From contig NC_081861.1 of the NCBI RefSeq assembly GCF_963259705.1, positions 69,855,623 to 69,919,622 on the forward strand: DNA of 64,000 bases. Reading direction: 5' to 3'. A program made the position numbers and the translations under genes. Positions within the stretch are counted from its first letter, which is position 1. Each line of letters begins with the position of its first letter. Origin of the DNA: Myotis daubentonii. Its lineage: Eukaryota; Chordata; Mammalia; Chiroptera; Vespertilionidae. The notes under the pieces were generated by a model, which saw only the letters and a list, made by a program, of their open reading frames with translations, ran no database searches and was not told the origin of the DNA. This document shows, one piece after another, positions 34,985 to 46,036 of this stretch.

Positions 34985-35673
34985 CTAAAGGCCTGGTGCA
35001 CGAAATTTGTGCACAGGGGAAGGAGTTTCCTTCAGTCCGGCCTGCACCCTCTCTAATCTGGGACCCCTCGGAGAATGTCTGACTGCCAATTTAGGCCCCA
35101 TCCCTGCGGACATCCCTCTCGCAATCCAGGACCACTGGCTCCTAACCACTCACCTGCCTGCCTCCCTAATGCCCCCAACTGCCTTCCTCTGCCAGATTGG
35201 TCTCCCCCAGCTTCCCTCCCCTGCAGACCTGGTTGCTCCCAATTGCCCTCCCCTGCTGGCCTGGTCGCCCGAAATGGCCCTACCCTGCTGGCCTGGTCGC
35301 CTCCAATGGCCCTTCCCTTCCAGCTTGGTTGACCCCAACAGCCCTCTTCTGCAAGCCTGGTCACCTCCAACGGCTCTCCCCTGCAGGCCTGGTTGCCCCC
35401 AACTGCCCTCCCCTGGCGGCCTGGTCTCCCCCAACTGCTCTCCCTTGCCACCCTGATCTCACTCCCAACTGCCCTCTCTTGCCATCCTGGTTGCCCCCAA
35501 CTCCCCTCCCCTGCCAGCCTGATCGCCCCTAACACCCTGCCAGCCTGATCTCGCCCCTAACTGCCTCTGCCTCAGCCCCCATCACCATGGCTTTATCCAG
35601 AAGGAAGTCGGACATCCGGAAGATGGCTGGTTGATCCAGTCTAATTAGCATATTACCCTTTTATTAGTATAGA
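34985..35673 (-). mobile_element. Helitron with CT-rich minisatellite, fourth in tandem
   Basis: Opens CTAAAGGCCTGGTGCAC with hairpin and closes TTAGCATATTACCCTTTTATTAGTATAGA. The interior (35165-35530) is a minisatellite of about 30 bp around CCTGGTCGCC and CCCTCCCCTGC. Open frames of 149 and 160 codons on opposite strands are products of this repeat. Two bases (TA) separate it from the previous element. Confidence 0.85.
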
Positions 35674-36122
35674 TACTTCCCCATGGGTAATGCATTTATT
35701 GGTAATGTAATAACTGTAGCATAAAAATTTACCACTAGTAAATTTAGAAAATTAATTTAAAAAATAATTGGACAAAAAGAAACATTGGGACAAATTTCTA
35801 TTATGTGATACATTGGATGAACATGTTTGATTCATATAAATTACTTTCTGACACAGAATTGGTCAATACACAATACATACTATTCCCCATTTTGTACCAA
35901 CAACTGATATTACCACTCAATTATAATCCTTTCCTTCACTTTAATCAAACATGCTTTTTTAATGTTTTTCAATACAAAACTCTAGGTAGTCATTACCAGT
36001 AATGTGATGCCTGCATAAAAGGTGAAAACTATTTGTCATCCTTATAGTAAATAGTTTGTTTTATTTAATTTTTTAAAGAATGAATTCATATTAAATGACC
36101 TGACCAGATTGTCTGTATCGAA
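35674..36122. other. Unassigned AT-rich DNA between Helitrons
   Basis: No supported feature. Confidence 0.45.
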
Positions 36123-36799
36123 TCCTATATAATAAAAGCCTAATATGCTAAGTGCCCAGTCATCTGGTCATCTGTTCAACCAATCAAAGCATAACATGCT
36201 AATGATATGTTAAGGCCGCTCAAGCTCTCACTATGATGTGCACTGACCACCAGGGAGCAGACAGTCGACCAGTTAACCAGTCGCTATGATGTGCACTGAC
36301 CACCGTGGGGAAGACTGTCTGACCAATAGATTAGCTTGCTGCTGGGGTCCGGCTATCAGGACTGAGAGAGATGGGCCAGACATGCCCTGGAGCCCTCCCA
36401 CAGTCCCTTCCCAGATGGCCAACATCCCGTGTCCCTCCCCAGCCCTGATCATTCACCGGTGGGGTCCCTCGGCCTGGCTTGCACACTCTCACAATCTGGG
36501 ATCCCTCGGGGGATGTCAAAGAGCCAGTTTTGGTCCAATCCTGCTCAAAGCAGGAGCATCCCCCTGGTGGTCAGTGCACTCCCACAGGGAGATCGCCGCT
36601 CAGCTAGAAGCCAGCTCACAGCTGACAAGCACAGCGGTGGTGGTGGGAGCCTCTCCTACCTCTGTGTCAGCATGGGGATCGGGCCTAAGCCATCAGTCGG
36701 ACATCCCCCAAGGGCTCCTGGACTGCGAGAGGGTGCAGGCCAGGCTGAGAGATCCACCCCCAACCCCAAGTGCATGAATTTTGTGCACTGGGCCTCTAG
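36123..36799 (+). mobile_element. Helitron, plus strand
   Basis: Starts TCCTATATAATAAAAGCC after an A. Ends with GTGCACTGGGCCTCTAG before a T, preceded by an imperfect hairpin (TGCATGAATTTTGTGCA). It holds GACCACCAGGGAGCAG and other strings shared with 33393-33659 and 44917-45268. Confidence 0.9.
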
Positions 36800-37655
36800 T
36801 TAGAAAATAATGGAGTGACATGTATTTGAATGTGTATAGTTCCTAGACTGTTTGCATTATTTCCTATTGGGTTATTCACATGTATATTTGAACATAGAAA
36901 ACAACTTTCATTCTATTAAACTTCACTAGGCTTCAATAAGTTTCTGTCATAGGCAAGTTGTTCCTGGAAACTGGCTCTCAAACAGATTGACATAAGGCAA
37001 AATATTGGCTCTATCTATGTTATTATTCAAGCATCAAGATAAATCTGTCAAAGAGTGAGTAAGTTGGGCAAGAAGTGTTGTGAGTGTAGAGCATAACAGG
37101 AAACCTTTAATGTCAGCCCTGTTGGTATTAATCATAGGACGATTTGGAAATGTTGTTCCTTATTTTTCTTCATTTTATGTTTTTCTTGGTGAAGCATATA
37201 GATCATATGAAATGCCTTTCTCTGTGTCTCTCTCTCCTTCCCTCCCTCTTTCTTTCCTTCTCTCTTTTTCTCTCTTCAATTCTACTGAAAGTGGGTATTC
37301 TCTTAAGGGAAGTAAAATACCTAATACCTAGAAAAAAATTAATAAGTAAAAAAGTATTCTCTAAAATATTAAGCTTTTTGATATCCAAAATTATCTTATG
37401 CAACAGGTTTTAGACAATATCACAAATAATGCATGGGAAAAAATACTGTGTTGTCTCATTTGACAAGATTTCTTTCTTTGTTAAAGTTGAGTAATATTCC
37501 ATTGTATGCACTGTCCAAAAGCAAGGTGACTATGTTACCTCCTGGTTAGATAACTTTAACTTGTATTTATCACTGATGAAGAACCTTATTTCAGTTCCCT
37601 TATCTAACACCAGGCTCAGATGTTTCTAAATGGTCATTCATAAATTCATTCATTC
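36800..37655. other. Unassigned DNA with a CT-rich tract
   Basis: A pyrimidine-rich stretch lies at about 37218-37276. A short minus-strand L1-like string (GAGTAATATTCCATTGTATG) lies near 37490. Otherwise nothing is recognised. Confidence 0.4.
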
Positions 37656-37659
37656 ATTT

Positions 37660-37720
37660 TTAAATCTTTATTGTTGAAGGTATTATATATCCTCTCCTTT
37701 TCCCCCATTGATCAACCAAT
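37660..37720 (-). mobile_element. L1 3'-end scrap, minus strand
   Basis: TTTTAAATCTTTATTGTTGA and TTTTCCCCCATTGATC match the 3' terminus of the L1 at 40172. Confidence 0.55.
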
Positions 37721-39194
37721 GAACTTCTAAATGGTTCTTTTACTTCAAGTCAACTCTTTTATTTCTAATCTCTCTGGTCCTGAAAAAACTTTGTACGTTT
37801 TGCTTGTGGTAGTGAGCATGTATTTGAAATATCTTTTGTAAGCATAGTGTACTGTAAAGAATTTATTTTATAGCATATCAAGACATTGTTTTCTTGCTAC
37901 TTTATCAAATTAACACTATTCACCCAAATATCTACCTCAAATGTTTGTTTATCCTTACACTTTCACCCGGGACATTAAAATTCAGTTGCTATTGGCCTAT
38001 TTGTAATATAAATAATTAAATATTGTATATTTATTTAATCAATGAGTTTTATTTACTTCTGTCCTATACAGTTTTATCCATGCTAACATTTTTTTTAATC
38101 TTAGGTTAATGAGCAATTAAGAGACAGATTTTTAATTTTTGTGTAGTTTCATTTATACAATAATTAAAAGAACATCATGGTTAATTAGGTACACAAATGA
38201 CCTTCCTCATAGTAATAATGGAAGTTAGACACCAGGTTAAGTATGACAAATTTCGTAAGTATTTATCTTAGTGGATTTTAAGTGCCTATATGCACATGCA
38301 TATGTAGCTATTATGTGGGAATCTGTGAAATGGTGTTGCTGTGTTAATGGCATCAAGAAAGAATTACTCCAAGTACCCAAATAATTTACCTTTTTTTTTC
38401 CTAAGAATTGCCTTGTAAACTATTGATGTTAGTATTTTAATTGATGGCATTATTTGATGGTAAATTTGTGTTTCAACTTAAGTCTCTAGAACTGTGAGCT
38501 TTGATGGGAATCTTTATTTGTTCAGTGCTTAGCACCTTGATGAGCACAAAATAGCACTCAAAAATGTTTGTTGAATAAATAAACTCAATATCAGCTTTAT
38601 TTAATTTATTTTAGGATAAAATATATGACATTTATTAATATATAATTAACCTCACAAATAATTTTATAACACTTTTTAAATATAGTATGACTTAATTGAA
38701 TAATTCTTTTAATAAATATTTGTCAAATTCCTGGTATTCCCAAAGCTCCCTACTGGTCATAGAGAGAGTTGGCAGTAAAATAAACAGATGCTAAATCAAG
38801 ATATAAAACATAATGTGCTCTTAGAAAAGTAAACTGTTAATGCTGATTAAAATTATTATTTATTATATATTTTTTATTCTACATATTTACACAATTTCAA
38901 CCATTATATATTCAGAATTATAATCATCATTTAGAAATCATCAACATTTTTAGACTCAAGGCTAAGGCTTTATATTTGTTTTTCTTCTCAAAATTCTAAT
39001 ACAGTATATGCTCCAGCTTCCCTAATATCCTAAATAAATAGCAAGTCATATATATAAAGATAGAGAGTGAACGTTTTATCTCTTCTCCATTCTTGTCCAG
39101 GGATTAGTTGGTAGTGGCAAATATTAGCTCCTTCTGTATCAATGTTATTATAGTTAACTAGTTATTGAAAGGAAAAGAGCAAAGGAAGAATCAG
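37721..39194. other. Unassigned DNA with one L2-like end
   Basis: At about 38490-38585, CAGTGCTTAGCACCTTGATG and TTTGTTGAATAAATAAA resemble an L2 3' end. The rest is AT-rich with no call. Confidence 0.4.
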
Positions 39195-39198
39195 ACAT

Positions 39199-40007
39199 TG
39201 TTGAGCATATTCAACTGCAAAGCAGAGGCCTGTTTGTTTCACCAGAAGGGCGATGTGCTGGACTATAGAGAACTGTCAGTCTAACCTGGGAAAATGATCA
39301 TTGGCTATGGGGGTGAAGCCAATGCAACCAGGTGAAATCTTGGGAGGTTAATTGGTTATTTTGAAAAAGTTTCTGGCCCTAGCTGGTTTGGCTCAGAGGA
39401 TAGAGCATCGGCCTGCTGACTCAAGGGTCCCAGGTTCGATTCCAGTCAAGGGCATGTACCTGGGTTGCTGGCACATCCCCAGTAGGGAGCATGCAAGAGG
39501 CAGCTGAATCAATGTTTGTCTCTCATCGATGTTTCTAACTCGCTATCTCTCTCCCTCTCCCTTCCTCTCTGTAAAAAAATCAATAAAATATATTTTTTTA
39601 AAAAAAGTTTCTGGCCATAACTCAGGAGACAAAGTTTGCTCTCTTTCTTGCTCAGTGACCCACAAAGTCACTTGCTCGTGACCTTTTCTGCCTGGGAAGA
39701 GGCAACCATGCAGGTCTATTGGCCACCTTGGACCCTTGACAGACCACCCTGGCACCAAAGAACTATGAAACAGAAACTCTGGGCATTGCTATTTGCCTTT
39801 GCCTTTGCCTCTGCCTTGCTGAAGACACAGTTGGACTTTTTCCATTGCAGGACAGAGAGAGATGGGACATTGGGGAACCAGGAATGTAACTCTTTTTGCT
39901 ATTACATCACAAATAAACCACCTTGCCACATCACATCACAATGTCCCTTGTGTGGATCCTGGAAATGCTTTCTTGTCATCCCATGGAAGAGCCTGTTTCC
40001 ATTGACA
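39199..40007 (+). mobile_element. Probable solo LTR with 4-bp TSD, split by a SINE
   Basis: Opens TGTTGAGC and ends ATTGACA. ACAT precedes (39195-39198) and follows (40008-40011). AAATAAA lies at 39911-39917, near the 3' side, as in an R region. Without the SINE at 39379-39601 it is about 570 bp. A 4-bp duplication would fit an ERV1-type element. A 131-codon frame inside is probably chance. Confidence 0.5.
39379..39601 (+). mobile_element. VES-type tRNA SINE with 15-bp TSD
   Basis: Head CTAGCTGGTTTGGCTCAG, B-box GGTTCGATTCC, A-rich tail. AAAAAGTTTCTGGCC flanks it at 39364-39378 and 39602-39616. Confidence 0.9.
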
Positions 40008-40074
40008 ACATTAATACAGCAAAAAAATTAATACTATGGGAAACCTTTTAAGTTAATTAAATGGTTTCTATTTT

Positions 40075-40170
40075 TATTTTTTACTTTATTGATTTGAGAG
40101 AGACGAAGGGATAGAAACATCAATGTGTTGCTCCACATATTTATGAACTCATTGATTGAATTTTTTTCTT
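40075..40170 (-). mobile_element. SINE 3'-part fragment, minus strand
   Basis: TTATTGATTTGAGAGAGACG and AGAAACATCAATGTGTTGC match the reversed 3' part of the bat tRNA SINEs. The tRNA head is absent. Confidence 0.5.
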
Positions 40171-40171
40171 T

Positions 40172-41022
40172 TCTATTTTTTTTAAAAACCTTTATTGTTG
40201 AAAGCATTACATATGTCCTCCTTTTCCCCCATTGACCTCTCCCATCCTGCCCTGGCCCCACACCCCAAACCTATTGTCTGTGTCCTTGGGTTATACAAAT
40301 ACATATGAGTTGACTGGATGATCTCTTCCCCTGCCCCCCCACCACTTGCCAATCTTACCCTGCCTACCCTCTGAGGTTTGACAGTCTGTTCAATGCTTCT
40401 GTGTCTCTGAGTCTATTTTCATAAGTTTATGTTTTTATTAGATTCCACATATGAGATCATGTGATAATTATCTTTCTCTGACTGGTTTATTTTGTTTAGC
40501 ATAATGCTCTCTAGGTCTACCCATGCTGTTGCAAATGGTAAAAGTTCTTTCTTTTTTATAGCTGTGTAGTATTCCATTGTATAAATATACCACTGTTTCT
40601 TAATCCACTCATATGTTGATGGGCACTTGGGCTGTTTCGAAATCTTAGCTATTGTAAATTATGGTGCTATGAACATAGGACTGCATATATCATTTCTGAT
40701 TATTTTTTCTGATTTCTTAAGATATATTCATAGAAGTGGGATCACTAGGTCAAATGGCAGTTCCATTTTTAATTTTTTGAGGAAACTCCATACTGTTTTC
40801 CATAGTGGCTGCACCAGTCTGCATTCTCACCAGCAGTGCACTAGGGTTTCCTTTTCTCCACATCCTCACCAGCACTTGTCATTTGTTGATTTGTTGATGA
40901 TAGCCACTCTGACAGGTATGAGGTGGTACCTCGTTGTCATTTGATTTGCATCTCTTGGATGAGTAGTGACTTAGCATTTTTTCATATACCTTTTGGCCTT
41001 CTGTATGTCCACTTTGGAGAAC
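40172..41022 (-). mobile_element. 5'-truncated L1, 3' end, minus strand
   Basis: From the 3' tail (TTTATTGTTGAAAGCATTAC) through the 3'UTR and ORF2 C-terminal part (reverse of GGAATACTACACAGCTATAA) to near 41022. ORF2 is broken. A SINE interrupts or ends it. Confidence 0.8.
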
Positions 41023-41760
41023 TGATTCTTATATGTGCCCTGACCAGATATCAAACCCACAACTTTGGGGTATCTGTGAAAGGAATTTTAGAGACAGGAC
41101 AGGCAGTTTTGGGGAATAAGGGTGGTCCGTGGGAGAGGCATGCATAAGTGGGGTCTTGGAGACACCAAAATGCTTATTTTACTTTTACAGAGGATCGAAT
41201 CGAGAAAAGTCACAAGATACCAGGGAGAAGGAAACATATTTTCACAGAGGATAGAGGAATGTTGCAAGACAAGGGGGAGAGAAATAGGGGGGCACCTCGT
41301 GGGCTTTGGACTTTGAAACTGATACTATGTAGCAGAGTGACCAATGAGGAAAGCACAGGGATCCTAAACTAAAGAAGGATCCAATTAGAAAGGATCAAGT
41401 TCAGACAAAGAACTACAGCCTTTCTAAACCTGGAGACAAAGAGACTCAGAAAATTTTTTAGTTTGATTTTTCCCATTTTAGAGAGAGAAAGAGCAGACTT
41501 TTCCATTTGGGGACCCCTTCCTAGGGGGTTTCTCTTTGGGGAATCCTCCACAGGGAAAGTTTGTATATATGCATGCAGTAAATTACTACATTTCTACTAA
41601 AGAATCTTTTAGTCCATGAGTTTATTCTTTAAGCTTTGTGAGGCAAGAACCCACAAGTGGGATATTCTGCTCATTTCAAACCCCATATATCATATCAAAC
41701 TCCAAGTATCATATGGACAATGCTCTAACCAATTCAGCTACCCATCCAGGACTCAGAAAC
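41023..41760 (-). mobile_element. tRNA SINE, minus strand, split by a solo LTR
   Basis: Left part (about 41023-41074): TGCCCTGACCAGATATCAAA, the reversed B-box side. Right part (41705-41760): ATGCTCTAACCAATTCAGCT, ACCCATCCAGG, the reversed A-box side. Removing the LTR restores the normal order of the tRNA-like head. Confidence 0.7.
41075..41704 (+). mobile_element. Solo LTR inside a SINE
   Basis: Opens TGTGAAAGG and ends near AACTCCA. GTATC lies on both sides (41070-41074, 41706-41710). A TATA-like GTATATATGC lies at about 41562. Its place inside an otherwise continuous SINE head fixes the boundaries to within a base or two. The strand is uncertain. Confidence 0.6.
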
Positions 41761-41779
41761 TTTTTTTTTTTTTTTTTTT
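41761..41779 (+). repeat. T homopolymer
   Basis: A run of about nineteen T residues, probably from a reversed retroposon tail. Confidence 0.85.
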
Positions 41780-42300
41780 GGTAAGGCTATACAGAGAACC
41801 AAAAAACAATAAACTACTAGATGAGCTGAAATTCTCAAGAGAAAAGCACCCTCCCTGGTGGCCTGAGATTGCCAAATATTTTATTTCTTGAAGGAATTTA
41901 TAAATTCAAGACATTGGCTGAGTTTGGGGCTTCCCATAGACACGGGACAAAAACTTAATAAAGTGAAACCAGTGAAGCTTTTAATGCCCACAGGACTTTA
42001 ATGCCAAATTTGAATTAAGAGTATCTACACATACAAAGTGGGTTTCTCACACAGGCCATTTGCTGAGTAATGGGGAAGTGTGTATTTGAGGAGTCCTGGC
42101 CTTCAAAGCCTAAGTAAAATATTTACCTGTGAGGTGATGCAGGAGAAGACTATGTTGTACTAGATGGAAGGACCTACAATTGTTCCAAATACTCACTTTT
42201 AGTTAATCTGAAATCAGAAATAGCCTGAGTCAAGCTAAAGCTGAAAACTAACTCCAACTCAGCTTAATTCCTGTTTTAATTGAAATGATCAGTTCCTCAC
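41780..42300. other. Unassigned DNA
   Basis: No supported feature. Confidence 0.4.
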
Positions 42301-42319
42301 TGATTGAAAGAAAATGTAA

Positions 42320-42779
42320 TTAACTTCAATCTCCAGAGCTCTTTTATAAATATAGATTAAAACATATGAAAAGCAGCAGGAAAAAATAACCAAAAACTAA
42401 GAAAAAGGACAAGTGATACAAGCAAACTGATAAATGACCTGGATATTAAAGTTAGCTAAGAGAACTTTAAAGAAATTATTATAAATATATTAAAGAAATT
42501 AGAGCTATGATAGCTAAAATTAATTCAGAGGTAGAGAATATCAATAGACGACTAGAATCTATTAAAATAATCAAATATACATTCTACTGTTCACAAATGC
42601 ATCATCTGAAAGTAAAAATTTGGAATACTACACATAACAGAATGTATAATTAGTGCACTTAAAGGCAAGTCAAAAGAAAATAATCCCAATAAGTCAAAAT
42701 GTTAAAAAAAAAATAGAAAGAACAAAACAGAGCACAAAAGACATGTGAAAAAGAATCCAAGAGAAGATTTTATCAGCAA
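42320..42779 (+). mobile_element. Old L1/HAL1 ORF1 5' region remnant
   Basis: AAATGACCTGGATATTAAAG, TTAGCTAAGAGAACTTTAAA and ATTAGAGCTATGATAGC recall the 5' part of ORF1 in old L1/HAL1 families. The copy is strongly decayed. Confidence 0.45.
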
Positions 42780-43391
42780 TCCTATCTAATAAAAGAGAAA
42801 CATGGTAATTAGCGTACGACTGTTATCCCTCCCATTGGCTAATCAGGGCGATATGCAAATTAACTGCCAGCTAAGATGGCGGCGGGCAGGCAGGCAGCTT
42901 GAAACTAATATGAGGCTTGCTTGCTTCAGTGACAGAGGAAACCAACGTTCCCCACCTGCCTTGCCATCCTCTGAGCCTGCAGTTTGAAACATTGTAACAA
43001 ATATAGAAGCTAAACAAAACCCCAGAAACCTGCTTTCAGCAAGCTGGGATCTCAGAGCTGGAGTTATACATTGTTTTGATTATAGAATCCAAACAAACCA
43101 TATACCTGCTTTCAGCAGCAGAGGCCTCAGAGCTGGAGCCAGGGCTAAAGCTGGCCCAGAATTAAAAAAAAAGATAAAAAGGAGCAGTTGGGAGCTTCAG
43201 TCCTCTGCCCCTCACCCAGACTGACCAGGCACCCCAGTGATGACCCCCACCCTGAAGGGTGTGTGACCAGCTGCAAACAGCCATCATCCCCTCACCTAGG
43301 CTGGCCAGGCACCCCAGTGGGGACCCCCAACCTGATCCAGGACACCCTTCAGGGCAAACCAGCCAGCCCCCACCCATGCACCAGGCCTCTA
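42780..43391 (+). mobile_element. Compound Helitron copy 2, upstream module
   Basis: Starts TCCTATCTAATAAAAGAG after A. Octamer ATGCAAAT (42853-42860) and YY1-like AAGATGGCGGC (42873-42883) follow. Near the end, TGCACCAGGCCTCTA stands without the opposing hairpin arm and runs straight into the next module at 43392. Confidence 0.85.
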
Positions 43392-43958
43392 TTCTATATA
43401 GTAAAAGGGTACTATGCCTTACAGCACCGGGGTCAGCGGAGCCGCGAGGCCACCTAGCACCAGCATCAGCGGAGCCAAGAGGCCTCCTGGCACCAGGATC
43501 AGCGTGACAGGGGGCAGTGCCCAAACCCCCTGATTGCCCTGCGGCTCTGTGTGTGACAGGGGGTGGGGCCACACCCTCCCTATCTGCCTTGCTCTGTTCG
43601 TGACAGGGGGTGGCTCCTCAACCACCCCAATGACCCTGCCTTGTGTGTGACAGGGGGCGGTTCCCCAACCCCCCAATCGGGCCTACCCTGAGCATGACTG
43701 AGGGTGCCATCGCAACCTCCCGATCCACCCTGTTCTGTGCATGACAGGGGGCGGTGCCCCAACTCCCCAATCAGCCCTGCTCTGAGCCCGACCAGGGGCT
43801 GCACCTAAGGATTGGGCCTGCCCTCTGCCGCCTGGGAGCAGGCCTAAGCCAGCAGGTCGTTATCTCCCGAGGGGTCCCAGACTGTGAGAGGGCACAGGCC
43901 GGGCTGAGGGAACCCCCTCCCTGCCGAATGCACAAATTTTTGTGCACTGGGCCTCAGG
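43392..43958 (+). mobile_element. Compound Helitron copy 2, downstream module
   Basis: Starts TTCTATATAGTAAAAGGG (second C changed to T). The interior has about 60-bp units (CCCTG...TGACAGGGGG). A hairpin TGCACAAATTTTTGTGCA lies at about 43929-43946 before GGGCCTCAGG, where the CTAG is damaged. Another Helitron follows at once. Confidence 0.85.
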
Positions 43959-44353
43959 TCTATAATAATTAAAGGGTAATATGCTAATTAGGGCAGACAT
44001 CTTACAGACATCCATCCAGACAAAGCCATAGTGACTGCGAGGCCCTGGGCTCGGGCTGCTGTGGGCTCAGGCAGCCTTGAGCCCCAATAGCTGCAAGGTC
44101 CGGGGCTCAGGCTTTGCAGCCACCACGGCCAGCAGTGGCAGCAGCAACAGGGTGATGGGGGAGGCGCCTTCCCCTGATCAGCCCGGTCACCTCCCCAATA
44201 GGGTGGTCATACTGTGGCTTAGGTCTGCTCTCTGGGGGTAGCAGGCCTAAGCTGTCAGAAGGACATCCCCTGAGGGCTCCCAGACTGTGAGAGGGTGCAG
44301 GCCAGGCTGAGGGACCCCTCTAGTGCACAAATTTTTGTGCTGCGAGCCTCTAG
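43959..44353 (+). mobile_element. Helitron, third in a plus-strand tandem
   Basis: Starts TCTATAATAATTAAAGGG and ends with a GCACAAATTTTTGTGC hairpin and AGCCTCTAG before T. 395 bp. Confidence 0.8.
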
Positions 44354-44679
44354 TTAGATATAATTATTGAAATTTTTTATATTATAAAATCTGCATTGAA
44401 AAATGAGCAGTGCTTACCAAGAGCAAAACAACAATAAAAAATCCCCAATGTTTGAAGAGACTTGACAAAGAAAGAAATCATGTGATTGGTGAAATTTAAA
44501 AGATTACTGGCCTCAAGAATAAATAAACAAACAACTGCTCTGATCCATAGTAAAAATACAAGCACCATTTGTTTCCCCTACCCTCTGTCCAATGGACAAG
44601 AGGTCTAAAGAGACCCTTTATAATAGAAGATACAGGAATGACCAATACAAAATGAAAACAAGTATTCAATAGCATTAGT

Positions 44680-44840
44680 TATCAAGAAAATGCAAAATAA
44701 AACTAAAATACCGGCTGTAATGCTTAAACTTTTTAAATGTTTTATTATACCAAGCATTGGAGAGAATGTAAAGCACCAAAAACTGTCATATACAGTGGTA
44801 CAATTGCTTTGAAAAAATATTTTGCAATTTTTTTTTCCTT
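44680..44840 (+). mobile_element. Old L1 fragment, plus strand, left part
   Basis: GGAGAGAATGTAAAGCACCA and TACAGTGGTACAATTGCTTT match old L1 ORF2. The same element probably resumes at 45625. Confidence 0.5.
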
Positions 44841-44861
44841 ATAGATTTTATTTTATTTTTT

Positions 44862-44897
44862 ATCGCTTCTTGGCCTTTTGGCTAAGATCAAGTGTAG
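44862..44897 (+). pseudogene. Retroposed U2 snRNA 5' fragment
   Basis: ATCGCTTCTTGGCCTTTTGG and the following GCTAAGATCAAGTGTAG equal the first 36 nucleotides of U2 snRNA, apart from one C-to-T change at a CpG (CTCGG to CTTGG). A T-rich string beginning TAGATTTTATTTTATTTT lies on both sides (44842-44862 and 44895-44915), so the fragment came in by target-primed retroposition. It lacks the rest of U2, its promoter and its 3' box, so it is not a functional gene. Confidence 0.9.
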
Positions 44898-44916
44898 ATT
44901 TTATTTTATTTTTTAG

Positions 44917-45268
44917 CTAGAGACCTGGTGCATGGATTCGTGCACCAGTGGGGTTCCTCAGCCTGCCCTGTGCCCTCTTGCAATCTAAGAGCTTTTGGGG
45001 AATATCAGAGAGCCTGTTTCAGCCTGATCCCCGCAGGCCAGGCTGAGGCACCCCACTGGTGCATGATTGGGGCCAAGGAGGGACCACGGAAAGGCTCCAG
45101 GGCGTGTCTGGCCCATCTCACCCAGTCTTGATTGGCAGGACCCCAGCAGCAAGCTAAGCTACTGGTCCAAGCATCTGCCCCCTGATGGTCAGTGCGCATC
45201 ATAGCCACTGGTCAAATGGTTGAATGACTGGTCAGACACTTAGCATATTAGGCTTTTATTATATAGGA
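44917..45268 (-). mobile_element. Helitron, minus strand, beside the U2 fragment
   Basis: Opens CTAGAGACCTGGTGCATGG with hairpin arms and closes TTAGCATATTAGGCTTTTATTATATAGGA. 352 bp. Flanked by A on the left side (TTAG) and T on the right. Confidence 0.85.
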
Positions 45269-45269
45269 T

Positions 45270-45622
45270 TAAATTTGTTGCAGTGACATAGGTTATAATG
45301 TCCATGTTGCTGCAAATGGCAGTATTTAATCTTATGTCTGAGCAGTATTCCATTGTATACATGTATCCATCTTTAGCCACTCCTCTATTGAAGGACATTT
45401 TGGTTGTTTTCATGTCTTGGCCACTGTGAATAATGCTACAGTGAACATAGGAGAGCATATATCTTTGCAAAGAAATGTTTTCAAAGTTTGGAGTAGATAC
45501 CCATAGAGTGGGTTGCTTGGTCATATGGTAAATTTATTATTAATTTTTTGAGAAACCTCCATACTGTTTCCATAGTGGCTATACCAGTTTATATTCCCAC
45601 CAGCAGTGGATGAGGGTTCCTA
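45270..45622 (-). mobile_element. L1 fragment, minus strand
   Basis: Reversed ORF2 C-terminal sequence: AGCAGTATTCCATTGTATAC, CAGTGAACATAGGAGAGCAT, CCCACCAGCAGTGGATGAGG. Broken. Confidence 0.65.
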
Positions 45623-45624
45623 GT

Positions 45625-46036
45625 AATTTTTTAAAAAGTAATTCAATTTTCCCACTCTTAGGTTTTTATTTGAGAGCAATTAAAACACAGGCCACAAAAC
45701 CTTGTACAAAAGTATTTATAGCAGTTTTATTCATAGCTATAAAGTAAAAATTAACCAGGTGTCCATCTGGAATAGAATGAAATGACAAATTGTGGCTTAT
45801 TTACACAATGCAATGTTACTTTGCAACAAAAGTGAATTAAAATATTGAGGTAGGCAACAATATGGATGTCTCAGAAATGTTCTGCCAAATAAGTTAGACA
45901 CAAAACAGACATACTGTATGATTTTATTTTTATGGAGTTTTAGAATAAACATAACTCTGCAGTACTAGAAATCAAATAAGTAGCTGTTTGGGGGAAGAAA
46001 TCCCTGGGAAGAAATTTATAGGAATTTTTTGGGGGT
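45625..46036 (+). mobile_element. Old L1 fragment, plus strand, right part
   Basis: ACAAAAGTATTTATAGCAGT, CACAATGCAATGTTACTTTG and ACATACTGTATGATTTTATT match old L1 ORF2 end and 3'UTR. Confidence 0.55.

Noticed and set aside
35007..35535. Overlapping 149- and 160-codon frames on opposite strands
   Set aside because: They arise from a CT-rich 30-bp minisatellite inside a Helitron, with no start context or domain.
39636..40031. 131-codon frame with an internal Met followed by a signal-peptide-like run and several cysteines
   Set aside because: It lies inside a probable solo LTR next to a SINE, with no splice signals or known cysteine pattern. The resemblance to a small secreted protein is likely chance.
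44862..44897. A functional U2 snRNA gene
   Set aside because: Only the first 36 bases are present and they are flanked by a target duplication.
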